A stretch of 64,000 nt of DNA from JAWRCU01 sp033542235 (GTDB lineage Bacteria > Pseudomonadota > Alphaproteobacteria > Rhizobiales > Rhizobiaceae): assembly GCF_033542235.1 (NCBI RefSeq), contig NZ_JAWRCU010000009.1, positions 186,001 to 250,000 of the forward strand. Reading direction: 5' to 3'. Both the position numbers and the translations under genes were made by a program. The notes under the pieces are model-generated. The model saw only the letters and a program-made list of their open reading frames with translations, was not told where the DNA came from and made no database searches. Every line of letters begins with the position of its first letter. Within the stretch, counting starts at the first letter, position 1. Below are positions 26,990 through 36,238 of the stretch, one piece after another.

Positions 26990-28165
26990 ATGACCACGCG
27001 GGTTCTGCTGGCGGCCGGTTGCATGGTCGCCGCTACGTCTTTTTTCACGCATGCAGCCGAGGCACAGGACAAGCCGGTCTTCGGCCTGGTGATGTCGTTC
27101 AGCGGCTGGTTCCAGCCGATCGATGCCGACACCATCGCCGGCGCCAAGCTGGCGGTCGATGACATCAACGCAGCCGGTGGTGTCCTCGGCCAGCCCATCG
27201 AGGTCGTCGAGTTCGACAACAAGTCGGAGCCGCCGCTCGGCGCCGACGGCGCCATCGACGTGATCGGCAAAGGCGCCAAGGCTATCCTCTTCCCATCCGA
27301 TTTCGACTTCGGGGCGCCCGGCGCCTTCGTTGCCCAGCAGAACAACGTGGTCGCCTTCTCCGCCGCCTCCGATCCGAAGTTCGGCGTGCAAGGCGTCGGA
27401 CCGCTGGCCTATTCGGTCTCCAATGCCGGGCAGGCACAAGGCGCGCTGATGGCTGAATGGGCTTATAACAATAAGGGTTGGAAGAAGGCCTATGTTCTGC
27501 TCGACAACACAATTTCCTACACCAAGTCGTTGTGCGGCAGCTTTGCCGAGCGCTGGAAGGAGGTCGCCGGCGCCGACGGGCTGCTCGGGCAGGACACCTT
27601 CCTGAACGGCGATCCGTCGATCGCCGCGCAGATAACCCGTATCACCAGCTTGCCTGAGAAGCCGGACCTCGTGTTCCTGTGCTCCTATGCGCCTGGCGGC
27701 CCGAGCGCCATTCGGCAGATGCGCGCCGCTGGCATCGACGCCGCGGTGCTCACCGGCGAGTCCATGGACGGCGATTACTGGATCGGCAGCGTGCCGAACC
27801 TCAGCAATTTCTACGTCGTCAACTATGGCTCGAAGTATGGCGACGACCCGAACCCGGATGTGAACGCCTTCTTCGATCGCTTCGAGAAGAAGTATGGCAA
27901 GAAGGCCGACGTCTCCTACGGGCTGCGCGGCTATTCTGCAGTCCAGGCCTGGGCGAAAGCTGCCAACAAGGCGGGTTCTCTCGACGGCGACAAGGTCGCG
28001 GCCGTGCTCGACACGTTCGACAAGGAGCCGCTGGTGATCGGGCCAACCACCTGGACCAAGGACCTTCACATCCAGACGACACGGCCGATGGCGATCATCG
28101 GCGTCAAGGATGGCAAGTTCGCAGCCGAAGGGCGCTTCTCGGTCGAGAACTACCCGAAATTCTGA
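26990..28165 (+). CDS. periplasmic binding protein, branched-chain amino acid/amide type
   Basis: 391 residues with a Sec signal (VLLAAGCMVAATSFFTHAAEA) and a type I periplasmic-binding fold (LivK/AmiC/UrtA group): FGLVMSFSGWFQPIDADTIA, AVDDINAAGGVLGQPIEVV, LVFLCSYAPGG, and a C-terminal PMAIIGVKDGKF. The ATG at 26990 is chosen for the signal peptide and GGGAG eight bases upstream. It starts a six- or seven-gene operon with LivGFHM homologues. The downstream hydrolase-fold genes suggest an amide-like rather than a plain amino acid substrate, but this is inference. Confidence 0.88.
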   Translation: MTTRVLLAAGCMVAATSFFTHAAEAQDKPVFGLVMSFSGWFQPIDADTIAGAKLAVDDINAAGGVLGQPIEVVEFDNKSEPPLGADGAIDVIGKGAKAILFPSDFDFGAPGAFVAQQNNVVAFSAASDPKFGVQGVGPLAYSVSNAGQAQGALMAEWAYNNKGWKKAYVLLDNTISYTKSLCGSFAERWKEVAGADGLLGQDTFLNGDPSIAAQITRITSLPEKPDLVFLCSYAPGGPSAIRQMRAAGIDAAVLTGESMDGDYWIGSVPNLSNFYVVNYGSKYGDDPNPDVNAFFDRFEKKYGKKADVSYGLRGYSAVQAWAKAANKAGSLDGDKVAAVLDTFDKEPLVIGPTTWTKDLHIQTTRPMAIIGVKDGKFAAEGRFSVENYPKF

Positions 28166-28188
28166 CAATATATCCTGCGACCTGACAC

Positions 28189-28923
28189 GTGGGAGAACGT
28201 GACTTGCAGCTTGCGGCCGAGCGCGTGACGGTTCGCTTTGGCGGGCTCGTGGCGACCGACGACGTGTCGATCGCCCTTGCTCCGGGCGAGGTGCTCGGCC
28301 TCATTGGGCCGAACGGCGCCGGCAAGACCACGCTCGTCAACATCCTGTCCGGCTTTCAGCGTGCGCATGCCGGCAGTGTGCGGGTCGCCGGTCGCGACAT
28401 GACGCGGGCGCGTGCGAGCGCCTTCGCGAAGGCCGGTGTCGTACGCAGCTTCCAGGCGGTGCGCCTGTTCAGGAACCTCAGCGTGGCCGAGAACGTCGAA
28501 GTCGGTCTCGTCGGCCGGGGCCTCAGCCGCGGCGAGGCCAGGCGACAGGCGCACGTCTTGCTTGCCGACTTCGAGCTCTGCCATCGTGCCGACCAGCGCG
28601 CCGATGCGCTGAGCTACGGCGAGGAGCGCCGCGTCGGCCTTGCGCGGGCGCTGGCGCTCGAGCCGCGCTTCCTCCTGCTCGATGAACCAGCCGCCGGGCT
28701 CGCTGCGGCGGAAGCGGAGGAGCTGAGGCGGTCGATCCTGTCCATCCGCGACCGCCATGGCTGCGGGGTTCTGGTGATCGAGCACAACATGGCTTTGATC
28801 ATGAGCCTGTGCGACCGCATCCACGTTCTGAACGGCGGCCGCACCATCGCTTCGGGCAAGCCCGAGGCGGTCCGCGCGGACCCGGCGGTACGCACCGCAT
28901 ATCTCGGCAGTGCGGCCGCATGA
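28189..28923 (+). CDS. livG: branched-chain-type ABC ATPase (LivG)
   Basis: 244 residues. Walker A GPNGAGKTT, LivG-type insert (KAGVVRSFQAVRLFRNLSV), signature LSYGEERRVGLARAL, Walker B FLLLDEPAAGL and HNM H-loop. The signature motif has LSYGE in place of LSGGE, frequent in LivG. GTG 28189 is listed; TTG 28204 has GGGAG eight bases upstream and may be the true start. The stop overlaps the livF start (ATGA). Confidence 0.9.
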   Translation: MGERDLQLAAERVTVRFGGLVATDDVSIALAPGEVLGLIGPNGAGKTTLVNILSGFQRAHAGSVRVAGRDMTRARASAFAKAGVVRSFQAVRLFRNLSVAENVEVGLVGRGLSRGEARRQAHVLLADFELCHRADQRADALSYGEERRVGLARALALEPRFLLLDEPAAGLAAAEAEELRRSILSIRDRHGCGVLVIEHNMALIMSLCDRIHVLNGGRTIASGKPEAVRADPAVRTAYLGSAAA

Positions 28924-29714
28924 CGCTCCAACCATCCCTTACACTCCGCTCGCCTGAAACCGCTCCACTCGGTCAAGGCTATCCGCTTGTCGCGGTGCGC
29001 AGCCTCGTCATTCGCTACGGATCGATCACGGCTCTTCATGGCGTTGACCTCGAGGTCAACGCCGGCGAGGCGGTCGCCATTGTCGGTCCCAACGGGGCAG
29101 GCAAGACTTCGCTGCTCTCGGCAATCGCGGGCATCGTGCGTCCGGCCGACGGCTCGATCGCAATCGGCGGTGAGCCGCTCGCCGGTATCGCGCTGCCGGA
29201 TGTGGTTCGCCGCGGCGTGGCGCTTGTGCCGGAGGGCCGCAACATCTTCGGCAGCCTGACCGTGCTGGAGAACCTCCGGCTTGGCGCGACGGTGCGCAGC
29301 GACGGCGCGGTGGGCTCCGATATCGAGGAAGTGTTTGCCAGCTTTCCGATCCTGGGCCAGCGCCGCAACCAGCCCGCCGGCCAGTTGTCCGGCGGCGAGC
29401 AGCAGATGCTGGCCATCGCGCGCGCCATGCTGTCGCGGCCGCGGCTGCTGATGCTGGACGAGCCCTCGCTCGGACTTGCGCCGGCCATCGTCGACCGGGT
29501 CTACGAACTGCTCCAGTCCATCCGCGCCCGCGGCGTAGCCATGCTCGTGGTGGAGCAGAACGCCGCGCGCGCCTTCGCCCTGGCCGACCGCGCCTGCGTG
29601 ATGAGCCATGGCGCCTTCACGCTCACCGGCACGCCGGACGAGATTGCGCGACATGAGCGCTTCGACGCCGCATATTTCGGTGTCGCCATGTCGGCTGAGC
29701 GGAGTCCGACCTGA
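28920..29714 (+). CDS. livF: branched-chain-type ABC ATPase (LivF)
   Basis: 264 residues. GPNGAGKTS Walker A, LVPEGRNIFGSLTVLENL (LivF hallmark), LSGGEQQMLAIARAM, LLMLDEPSLGLAP and VVEQNAARA. The ATG at 28920 overlaps livG's stop. A roughly 30-residue N-terminal extension precedes the usual LivF start. It partners LivG under the LivHM pore. Confidence 0.92.
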   Translation: MTLQPSLTLRSPETAPLGQGYPLVAVRSLVIRYGSITALHGVDLEVNAGEAVAIVGPNGAGKTSLLSAIAGIVRPADGSIAIGGEPLAGIALPDVVRRGVALVPEGRNIFGSLTVLENLRLGATVRSDGAVGSDIEEVFASFPILGQRRNQPAGQLSGGEQQMLAIARAMLSRPRLLMLDEPSLGLAPAIVDRVYELLQSIRARGVAMLVVEQNAARAFALADRACVMSHGAFTLTGTPDEIARHERFDAAYFGVAMSAERSPT

Positions 29715-30598
29715 TGGAAACGGCAGTCCAGACCTTGGTCGACGTGGTGAGCGTGGGCGGGCTCTACGCGCTCACCGCGCTTGGCATCGGCCTGATCTTC
29801 GGCGTGATGCGGCTCATCAATTTCGCCCATTCGCAGCTCATCATGGCGGCCGGCTATGCCATTCTTCTGTTTTTCACCCAATCGGCGGCGCTCGCCATCC
29901 TCGCCGCGCTGGTCGCGGCCGTGCTCCTGGCGCTCCTCACCGAGCGCGCCGCCTTCCTGCCGCTGCGTGGCGCCGATCCGGCCACGCTGTTGATCGCGTC
30001 CTTCGCCGCAAGCTTCTTCATCGAAAAGCTGATGGTGATGTTCGTCGGTTCCCGGCCCAAGGGCGTCGACTTTCTGCCTTTCCTTGCCGGACAGGTGGAG
30101 ATCGCCGGCGTTCGGCTGCAGCTTCTCCAGATTGTCACGATCGTCGTAAGCCTCATCCTGCTCTCCGCCACGACCTCGTTCCTGAAAACGACACGGCTTG
30201 GCCTGGAAATGCGCGCAGCGGCGGAGAATTTCCGTATGGCCGAGGTGCTCGGCATCCGTGCCAATCGGGTGATCGCCGCGGCTTTCGCCATCAGCGGCGT
30301 GCTCGCGGCGGCAGTCGCGTGCCTCTTCGTCGCTCAGACCGGTCTCGTGCAGCCGCGCATGGGCCTTCAGCTTGTTATCATCGCCTTCGTCGGCACGGTG
30401 ATCGGCGGGCTGGGCAGCCTGCCGGGTGCGGCGTTCGGCGGCTTCCTGGTCGGCGCCGCGACGATCCTGCTGCAGGCATTGCTGCCCGAGGAACTGCGCG
30501 TCTTTCGGGAGGCGTTCCTGTTCGTGGCTGTGGCCGTGGTGCTGCTGTTCCGGCCGCAGGGCCTCATTCCGGCCCGTGGCATGAAGGAGCGCATCTGA
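29714..30598 (+). CDS. livH: branched-chain-type ABC permease (LivH)
   Basis: 294 residues, about eight membrane segments. Family features are GGLYALTALGIGLIFGVMR near the start, NFAHSQLIMAAGY, the EAA-like cytoplasmic loop MRAAAENFRMAEVLGIRAN, and ending FRPQGLIPARGM. Its ATG overlaps livF's stop by one base and its stop overlaps livM's start by one base. Confidence 0.92.
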   Translation: METAVQTLVDVVSVGGLYALTALGIGLIFGVMRLINFAHSQLIMAAGYAILLFFTQSAALAILAALVAAVLLALLTERAAFLPLRGADPATLLIASFAASFFIEKLMVMFVGSRPKGVDFLPFLAGQVEIAGVRLQLLQIVTIVVSLILLSATTSFLKTTRLGLEMRAAAENFRMAEVLGIRANRVIAAAFAISGVLAAAVACLFVAQTGLVQPRMGLQLVIIAFVGTVIGGLGSLPGAAFGGFLVGAATILLQALLPEELRVFREAFLFVAVAVVLLFRPQGLIPARGMKERI

Positions 30599-31716
30599 TG
30601 GCCGCGATCCCGTCGTCGACGCCGGTCCCCGAGGCTCGGCCAGCTGCCCGCGGATGGGCTGGGCGGCTCGCGCCGCTTGTCATCCTCGTCGTTGTTCTGC
30701 TCGTGCTCGCCGGTGTGGCCGAGCTCGCGCCGACGGTCGTGCAACGCCGCCTCACGCAAGGCCTGATCAACCTCGTCGCCGTGGTCGGGCTCTATATCTT
30801 CGTCGGCAATTCGGGCGTGCTCTCTTTCGGCAATGTCGCTTTCATGGCCATCGGCGCCTATGTCTCTGCGCTGCTCACGATGCCGGCTGCGGCCAAGGGC
30901 GTGTTCCTGCCGGACCTTCCCGCCTTTCTCGGTCAGGCCGAATGGCCGGCCACGGCGGGCGCGCTCGCGGGAGGGGCCGCGGCCGCCCTCGTCGGAGCGG
31001 TTGCCGGCTTTCCGTTGATGCGACTGTCGGGCATCTCGGCCAGCATCGCCACATTCGCGATCCTTGTCGTCGCCTATGTCGTGCTCGGCAACTGGACGTC
31101 GATGACAGGCGGCCAGAACTCGCTGATGGGCCTGCCGATCTATGTCGGGCTGTGGACCGCAGCGGCATGGGCGATCGTGGCCGTCGTCATCGCCTTCCTC
31201 CACCAGGAATCGCGCTCGGGGCTGTTGCTTCGCGCCTCGCGCGAGGACGAGGCCGCGGCGGCGGCCTGCGGCGTGCACATGGTCCGGCATCGCCTCATCG
31301 CCTTCATCATCAGCGCCTTCATCTCCGGCATCTCAGGTGTGCTGCTCGGTCATTTCCTCGGCACGGTGCGGGTCGAGACCTTCTATCTCGATCTCACTTT
31401 CCTGATTCTGGCCATGCTGGTCATCGGCGGCATGCGCAGCCTGACAGGTGCCGTCACGGGCGCGATCGTCATTACCCTGCTGACCGAGTTGCTGCGCCAG
31501 GCCGAAGTCGGCGTGACCGTCGGAACCACGAAGCTCGCCGCGCCGGGAGGGTTGGGTGACGCCGTGCTGGCGCTGTTGATGCTGCTGATCATCCTGTTCC
31601 GGCCGAAGGGCATTGCCGGCGGCCGCGAAATCGGCTGGCCGAGCCCCCGCCGCCCAGTCTCTCCGCAAAAACTCTCGCCCCAAACAGCAACGAGAATTGA
31701 GGAAACCCAGCCATGA
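30598..31716 (+). CDS. livM: branched-chain-type ABC permease (LivM)
   Basis: 372 residues with 8-10 membrane segments. LivM landmarks are NSGVLSFGNVAFMAIGAYV, ASREDEAAAAACGVHMVRHR (EAA loop) and the C-terminal LIILFRPKGIAGG. The ATG at 30598 (TGATG overlap with livH) is clear; coding sequence in this frame further upstream is an artefact. The stop overlaps the start of the next gene by 4 bases (ATGA), tying the downstream hydrolase to the transporter. Confidence 0.92.
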   Translation: MAAIPSSTPVPEARPAARGWAGRLAPLVILVVVLLVLAGVAELAPTVVQRRLTQGLINLVAVVGLYIFVGNSGVLSFGNVAFMAIGAYVSALLTMPAAAKGVFLPDLPAFLGQAEWPATAGALAGGAAAALVGAVAGFPLMRLSGISASIATFAILVVAYVVLGNWTSMTGGQNSLMGLPIYVGLWTAAAWAIVAVVIAFLHQESRSGLLLRASREDEAAAAACGVHMVRHRLIAFIISAFISGISGVLLGHFLGTVRVETFYLDLTFLILAMLVIGGMRSLTGAVTGAIVITLLTELLRQAEVGVTVGTTKLAAPGGLGDAVLALLMLLIILFRPKGIAGGREIGWPSPRRPVSPQKLSPQTATRIEETQP

Positions 31717-32600
31717 CCGACGCTCCTCCGCCCCCCATCGTCGATCCGAGCGCGCTCACCGAAGTCGCCAAGGACGTCTACGTCATCGGCGACCGCAGGA
31801 TTCCGCTCGTGCCGAATATCGGCATCGTGCTCGGCGCCAATGCCGCGCTCGTGGTCGATACCGGCATGGGGCCAGCCAACGGACAGGCAGTGCTGGATAC
31901 TACCCGCAGGCTTGCCGGTGGTCGACGTCTGATCTTGACGCTCACGCATTTCCACCCCGAGCACGGCTTCGGCGCCCAAGCTTTCAAGGGGCAGGCACAG
32001 ATCATCTACAACGCCGGCCAGCGCGACGAGCTTTCCGCCAAGGGCCAGCCATATCTCGACATGTTCCGCACTTTCGGTCCCGGCGTCGCCGCAGCGCTCG
32101 AAAGCACGGAGCTCGTCATGCCCGACGAGGTGTATGAAGGCCCGACGAAGACAATCGATCTCGGGGGCCGGAGCGTGGAGCTCTCGACCTATGGTGCGGC
32201 CCACACGCGCGGCGATCAGGTGGTACGCGTTCCCGACACCGGCGTGGTCTTCGTCGGCGACCTTGCGGAGGAGCGCATCTTCCCGATCTTTCCCTGGTTT
32301 CCCCCCAACGATGCGGATATCGATGCTGCCAACTGGGCGAAGGTGCTGGGAAAGCTGGAAGCCGACCGGCCTCACGTCGTCGTTCCCGGCCACGGCTCGG
32401 TCGGTGGCGGGGGAATCCTCGCGGCAGTGCGTGGCTATATCGAGGATCTCGGGCCGCGTGTCGCCGATCGGCTGCGGGCCGGCGAAAGCGTTGACGACAT
32501 CGTCAAGACGCTCGCCGCCGAGGTGCGCGCCGAGCACCCCGACTGGGATTCGCCCGAATGGATCGACTTCGCGATCCGCTATTTCGCTGACAAATCCTAG
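31713..32600 (+). CDS. metallo-beta-lactamase-fold hydrolase
   Basis: 295 residues. The metal motif reads H79-F-H-P-E83-H84, with Glu in place of the usual Asp of HxHxDH. Later ligands are in GAAHTRGDQ, FVGDLAEE and VVPGHGS. The overall layout fits the glyoxalase-II/QPS-like branch. It starts inside the last codons of livM and is 18 bases before the isochorismatase-fold gene, so it should act on the compound imported by the Liv-type transporter or a product of it. No specific reaction can be assigned. Confidence 0.87.
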   Translation: MTDAPPPPIVDPSALTEVAKDVYVIGDRRIPLVPNIGIVLGANAALVVDTGMGPANGQAVLDTTRRLAGGRRLILTLTHFHPEHGFGAQAFKGQAQIIYNAGQRDELSAKGQPYLDMFRTFGPGVAAALESTELVMPDEVYEGPTKTIDLGGRSVELSTYGAAHTRGDQVVRVPDTGVVFVGDLAEERIFPIFPWFPPNDADIDAANWAKVLGKLEADRPHVVVPGHGSVGGGGILAAVRGYIEDLGPRVADRLRAGESVDDIVKTLAAEVRAEHPDWDSPEWIDFAIRYFADKS

Positions 32601-32618
32601 AACTGGCGGTGGGCCAAG

Positions 32619-33194
32619 ATGTCCAAGGCTCTCATCGCCCTGCATTTCCAGAACGACATCTGCCATCCCGACGGCAAGATTCCCTTTGCCGTCGACCGGT
32701 CGTCAGGCGAGCCGGCGCGCTTCTTCGACGTCTGCCGCGGCGCGATCGCCGGAGCCCGGCAGGCGGGCTGGCTCATCGTCCATGTCCACATCGCCTTCCA
32801 GCCGGACTACGCGGACCTGCTGCGCAACTGTCGCCTGTTCGGCGCCGTCGAAGTGCTCGGCGCGCTGAAGCGCGGCTCATGGGGCGCCGATGCGTTGGAA
32901 GGCTTCGAGCCTGAGCTTGGCGACCTCAAGCTGGTTCACAACTGCAACAACGCCTTCCACGGCACCGGCCTAGACGCGATCTTGAGGGAGAGAGGCGTGA
33001 CAGAGCTCGCCGTAATGGGGCTCGCCACCCAATATTCCGTCGAGCACACGGTCCGCCATGCCGCCGACCTCGGCTATCGCGTCACCATGATCCGCGACTG
33101 CTGCGGCTCGGCCAATGCAGCGGCAGCGGAGGCTTCTTTCGCCGCAATGGCGATGCTGGCCGAGATCAGGGAGCTCGAGGAGGTTGAGTTCTGA
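32619..33194 (+). CDS. isochorismatase-fold protein with altered catalytic triad
   Basis: 191 residues with the clear fold signature of cysteine hydrolases: N-terminal ALIALHFQND, NNAFHGTGLDAILRERGV, MGLATQYSVEHTVRHAADLG, MIRDCCGSA. All three canonical catalytic positions differ: Asp of D-x-Q-N-D is His9, Lys is His107 and nucleophile Cys is Ser140. Either it is a non-catalytic relative or it uses different chemistry. Last gene of the Liv-type operon. Confidence 0.85.
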   Translation: MSKALIALHFQNDICHPDGKIPFAVDRSSGEPARFFDVCRGAIAGARQAGWLIVHVHIAFQPDYADLLRNCRLFGAVEVLGALKRGSWGADALEGFEPELGDLKLVHNCNNAFHGTGLDAILRERGVTELAVMGLATQYSVEHTVRHAADLGYRVTMIRDCCGSANAAAAEASFAAMAMLAEIRELEEVEF

Positions 33195-33218
33195 GCGGTA
33201 GGAGCGTTGTGCTTTAAG

Positions 33219-33270
33219 ATTGACGCAGCCCCTCACGCTTGCCCAGTCAAACCGGGAGAGTGGCGTCAAT
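33219..33270. repeat. inverted repeat between convergent genes
   Basis: ATTGACGC (33219-33226) and its complement GCGTCAAT (33263-33270) flank a 36-base loop in the space between the isochorismatase-fold gene and the convergent TetR gene. The loop is too long for a standard intrinsic terminator; it may be a decayed intergenic repeat. Low confidence. Confidence 0.3.
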
Positions 33271-33359
33271 AGCTGGTACCGCCGATGATAGAAATTGACC
33301 GTTGGCAATCCTCCTCGGTCCAAATGGCGTTGCGACTGCCAACCAAAAAACAGAAAGCT

Positions 33360-33965
33360 CTATCCGATCACCGGCGTCAGGTTCGCTGCTGGCGTGTCGA
33401 TGATCAGGTCAGTCATCGCCTCGATTGCAGGCGCCACCTTGTCGCCTCGCACGCCGAGATAGGCGCCGGTGACGAAGCCGTTGAACGACATGAAGAGGAT
33501 GTGGGCCAGGCTGGCGTAGTGATGGTTGCTGCGCAGCGGCTTCGGCTCCGCCGCCTTGAGCATCCTGGCGACATGCTGCTCGCACCACTCGAGCAGTTCG
33601 CCCCTGTAATGGTCGGCCGGGGTCGCCATGGACACCGCCTGCATCAGGTTATTGGCGAAGAAATTCTGCTCGTTCGGGATGTCGCACCAGATCGTCTCGA
33701 CGATATGGCGGACCTTGGCGCGCTGCCCGTCAAGCGACGTCAGCTCGCCTTCCAGCTGCTCGAGCCGGCTGCGCAGCCAGGGGCTGTACACCTGGTAGAA
33801 GAGGTCGAGCTTGGATTCGAAATAGGTGTAGATCGCCGATGCGGCCACGCCCGCTCGCTGGCCGATCTCGTTGGCCGAAGTGCCGGCGTATCCCTTTTCG
33901 ACGAAAAGCTGCGCCGCAGCGTCGAGGATCGCCTCGCGCACTTCAGCCTTCTTGACCTGCACCAT
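33360..33965 (-). CDS. TetR-family transcriptional regulator
   Basis: 201 residues. N-terminal TetR helix-turn-helix (REAILDAAAQLFVEKGYAGT, SANEIGQRAGVAASAIYTYF) and a helical ligand-binding C-terminal domain with WCDIPNEQNFFANNL. It is convergent with the Liv-type operon and divergent from the BacA-like ABC gene (242 bases between starts, no gene in that gap). It could control either; no operator is evident. Confidence 0.88.
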   Translation of the reverse strand: MVQVKKAEVREAILDAAAQLFVEKGYAGTSANEIGQRAGVAASAIYTYFESKLDLFYQVYSPWLRSRLEQLEGELTSLDGQRAKVRHIVETIWCDIPNEQNFFANNLMQAVSMATPADHYRGELLEWCEQHVARMLKAAEPKPLRSNHHYASLAHILFMSFNGFVTGAYLGVRGDKVAPAIEAMTDLIIDTPAANLTPVIG

Positions 33966-34207
33966 CCCTTGCCTTCGAAAGCAGCCTGACGCTCACGCGT
34001 AGCCAACTCGCAGGACAGGTTCAACCCGGAAGTTGGACCCGTGAACTGCATCCGTAGAGCATTGCAGGCAGCGCCATGTTCCTCATAGGCGGACGCTTGC
34101 TCTGAAACCGCTGCGAGTATCGCAACACCAGAAGAGCCATGGCGCAATTGGCAGCCGGATCAAAGCGGATCGATGAAACCTTCTGATTTTTAAGCCGTTG
34201 TCGGCTG

Positions 34208-36238
34208 ATGCCCGAGGTAGAATCCAAACCGAGATCGATTGATCACCCTGAAGCGGGCGGTGCCGAGAAATTGCGCCAGAAGAAAGAATCGACTGTTGAC
34301 GCCGTATCCGAGGTCGTCGGGGAGGCCGCCCCACCTCCGGACGAGGTCGAAATTGATCCAGAGCTAAGTCCTGAGCAGGCCGAACAGGCGCGCAAGCGGT
34401 ACCTGCTGACGCGTTTCTGGATCAGCGCGCGCGGTTACTGGAGCCGGCGCGGCGATCGGCTCGCCTGGCCGTGCACGATCGGGCTATTGATCCTGATCGG
34501 CATCAATGTCGGATTCCAGTACGGGATCAACGTCTGGAACCGCGCAATTTTCGACGCCATCGAGCAGCGCAATGCCCAGACCGTATACTTCCTGAGCGCG
34601 GTTTTTCTGCCACTCGTGGCCGGAAGCGTCACGCTCGTCGTTGCGCAGGTCTTCCTGCGCATGATGATCCAGCGCCGCTGGCGTTCCTGGCTCACCACTG
34701 CAGCTATCGCGCGTTGGCTCGCAAACGGCCGCTATTACCAGCTGAACCTCGTAGCGGGCGACCATCAGAACCCCGAAGCCCGTCTTTCCGAGGATCTGCG
34801 GATTGCCACGGAGTCGCCGATCGATTTCGTTGCCGGTGTCATTTCCGCATTTCTGTCGGCCTCGACCTTCATCGTGGTGCTGTGGACGATCGGCGGCGCC
34901 CTGAGCTTCACAGTCGCGGGCTCTACGATCACCATTCCCGGCTTTCTAGTCATCACCGCTGTGCTCTATGCTGCGATCACATCCACTTCGATGGCCATCA
35001 TTGGCCGTCATTTCGTCCAGCTCTCCGAGCAGAAAAATCAGGCGGAAGCCGAATTCCGCTATACGCTGACGCGCGTGCGCGAAAACGGTGAAAGCATCGC
35101 CTTGCTGGGCGGCGAGGAGGAGGAGCGTAGCGGCATCGACAAGACCTTCGGCGGCGTGCTCAGGCAGTGGGCCCTCCTTGCGGGCCAGCACATGCGCACG
35201 ACGCTGGTGTCGCAAGGATCGAGCCTGTTTGCGCCTGTTATCCCCGTTCTGCTTTGCGCTCCAAAGTTTCTCGAAGGCAGCATGACGCTCGGACAGGTCA
35301 TGCAGGCTGCGTCCGCCTTCGCCATAGTGCAGGGCGCTTTCGGATGGCTGGTCGACAACTACCCGCGTCTCGCCGATTGGAACGCATCCGCACGGCGCGT
35401 CGCCTCACTGATGATGTCGCTCGACGGCCTCGAGCGCGCCGAACACAGCGACGCGCTCGGACGCATCAAGCGCGGCGAGACCGAAGGCGATGCGATGCTC
35501 AGCCTGGACAATCTCTCGGTGACGCTCGACGACGGCACCGCCGTGGTGAAGGAAACCGAGGTCGTGATCGAACCAGGCGAGCGGGTGCTGGTGGCCGGCG
35601 AATCCGGTTCAGGCAAGAGCACGCTGGTGCGGGCCGTGGCGGGTCTATGGCCGTGGGGTCACGGCAGTGTCAATTTCCACCCTGACAGGCGGCTGTTCAT
35701 GTTGCCGCAACGTCCTTATGTCCCGACTGGGACGCTTCGCCGTGCAGCCGCATATCCCGGCGCTGCCGACAACTGGGCCCTCGATGAGATCAATGCCGCC
35801 CTCGACAAGGTAGGCCTCGGCCACCTGAAGGACAGGGTCGAGGAGGAAGCGGCATGGGACCAGACCTTGTCCGGCGGCGAGAAGCAGCGGCTCGCCTTCG
35901 CGCGTCTCCTCCTGCACCGCCCCGACATCATCGTCCTGGATGAAGCGACGTCGGCACTCGATGAGAAGAGCCAGGACAAAATAATGGAAACGGTGATCCA
36001 TGAATTGCCGAAAGTCACGATCGTAAGCGTCGCCCACCGAGCCGAGCTGGAGGGCTTCCATAGCCGCAAGATCACACTGGAGAGGCACGAGGGCGGCGCA
36101 AAGCTTGTCAGCGATATTGAACTCATCCCGCGCAAGGGCAAAGGGAACCTGCTTAGCCGCTTTCTGGAGCATCGGCGCTCCCTGCCGCAGGGCAGGAAGA
36201 CCTTGAATGGAGAGGCGCTGTCCCGGACCAAAAACTGA
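34208..36238 (+). CDS. BacA/SbmA-like ABC transporter, fused permease-ATPase
   Basis: 676 residues. A charged N-terminal extension (~1-70) precedes an ABC_membrane_2/SbmA-BacA-like transmembrane domain (~85-400) with the conserved NVWNRAIFDAIEQRNA and NPEARLSEDLRIATESPI. The ATPase domain has GESGSGKST, LSGGEKQRLAFARLL and IIVLDEATSALDEKS. Relatives (YddA, ExsE, Mycobacterium Rv1819c) move peptides, vitamin B12 or fatty-acid-like molecules; rhizobial BacA proteins matter for surviving plant antimicrobial peptides. Substrate of this one is unknown. Single-gene unit. Confidence 0.87.
   Translation: MPEVESKPRSIDHPEAGGAEKLRQKKESTVDAVSEVVGEAAPPPDEVEIDPELSPEQAEQARKRYLLTRFWISARGYWSRRGDRLAWPCTIGLLILIGINVGFQYGINVWNRAIFDAIEQRNAQTVYFLSAVFLPLVAGSVTLVVAQVFLRMMIQRRWRSWLTTAAIARWLANGRYYQLNLVAGDHQNPEARLSEDLRIATESPIDFVAGVISAFLSASTFIVVLWTIGGALSFTVAGSTITIPGFLVITAVLYAAITSTSMAIIGRHFVQLSEQKNQAEAEFRYTLTRVRENGESIALLGGEEEERSGIDKTFGGVLRQWALLAGQHMRTTLVSQGSSLFAPVIPVLLCAPKFLEGSMTLGQVMQAASAFAIVQGAFGWLVDNYPRLADWNASARRVASLMMSLDGLERAEHSDALGRIKRGETEGDAMLSLDNLSVTLDDGTAVVKETEVVIEPGERVLVAGESGSGKSTLVRAVAGLWPWGHGSVNFHPDRRLFMLPQRPYVPTGTLRRAAAYPGAADNWALDEINAALDKVGLGHLKDRVEEEAAWDQTLSGGEKQRLAFARLLLHRPDIIVLDEATSALDEKSQDKIMETVIHELPKVTIVSVAHRAELEGFHSRKITLERHEGGAKLVSDIELIPRKGKGNLLSRFLEHRRSLPQGRKTLNGEALSRTKN

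Noticed and set aside
26666..28168. 500-residue open frame on the minus strand over the Liv-type binding protein
   Set aside because: Antisense artefact of high-GC coding sequence; no family features, and the plus-strand gene has signal peptide and fold motifs.
29608..30597. In-frame extension that would fuse a long N-terminus to LivM
   Set aside because: Overlaps livH in another frame; LivM has a clear start at 30598 coupled to the livH stop.
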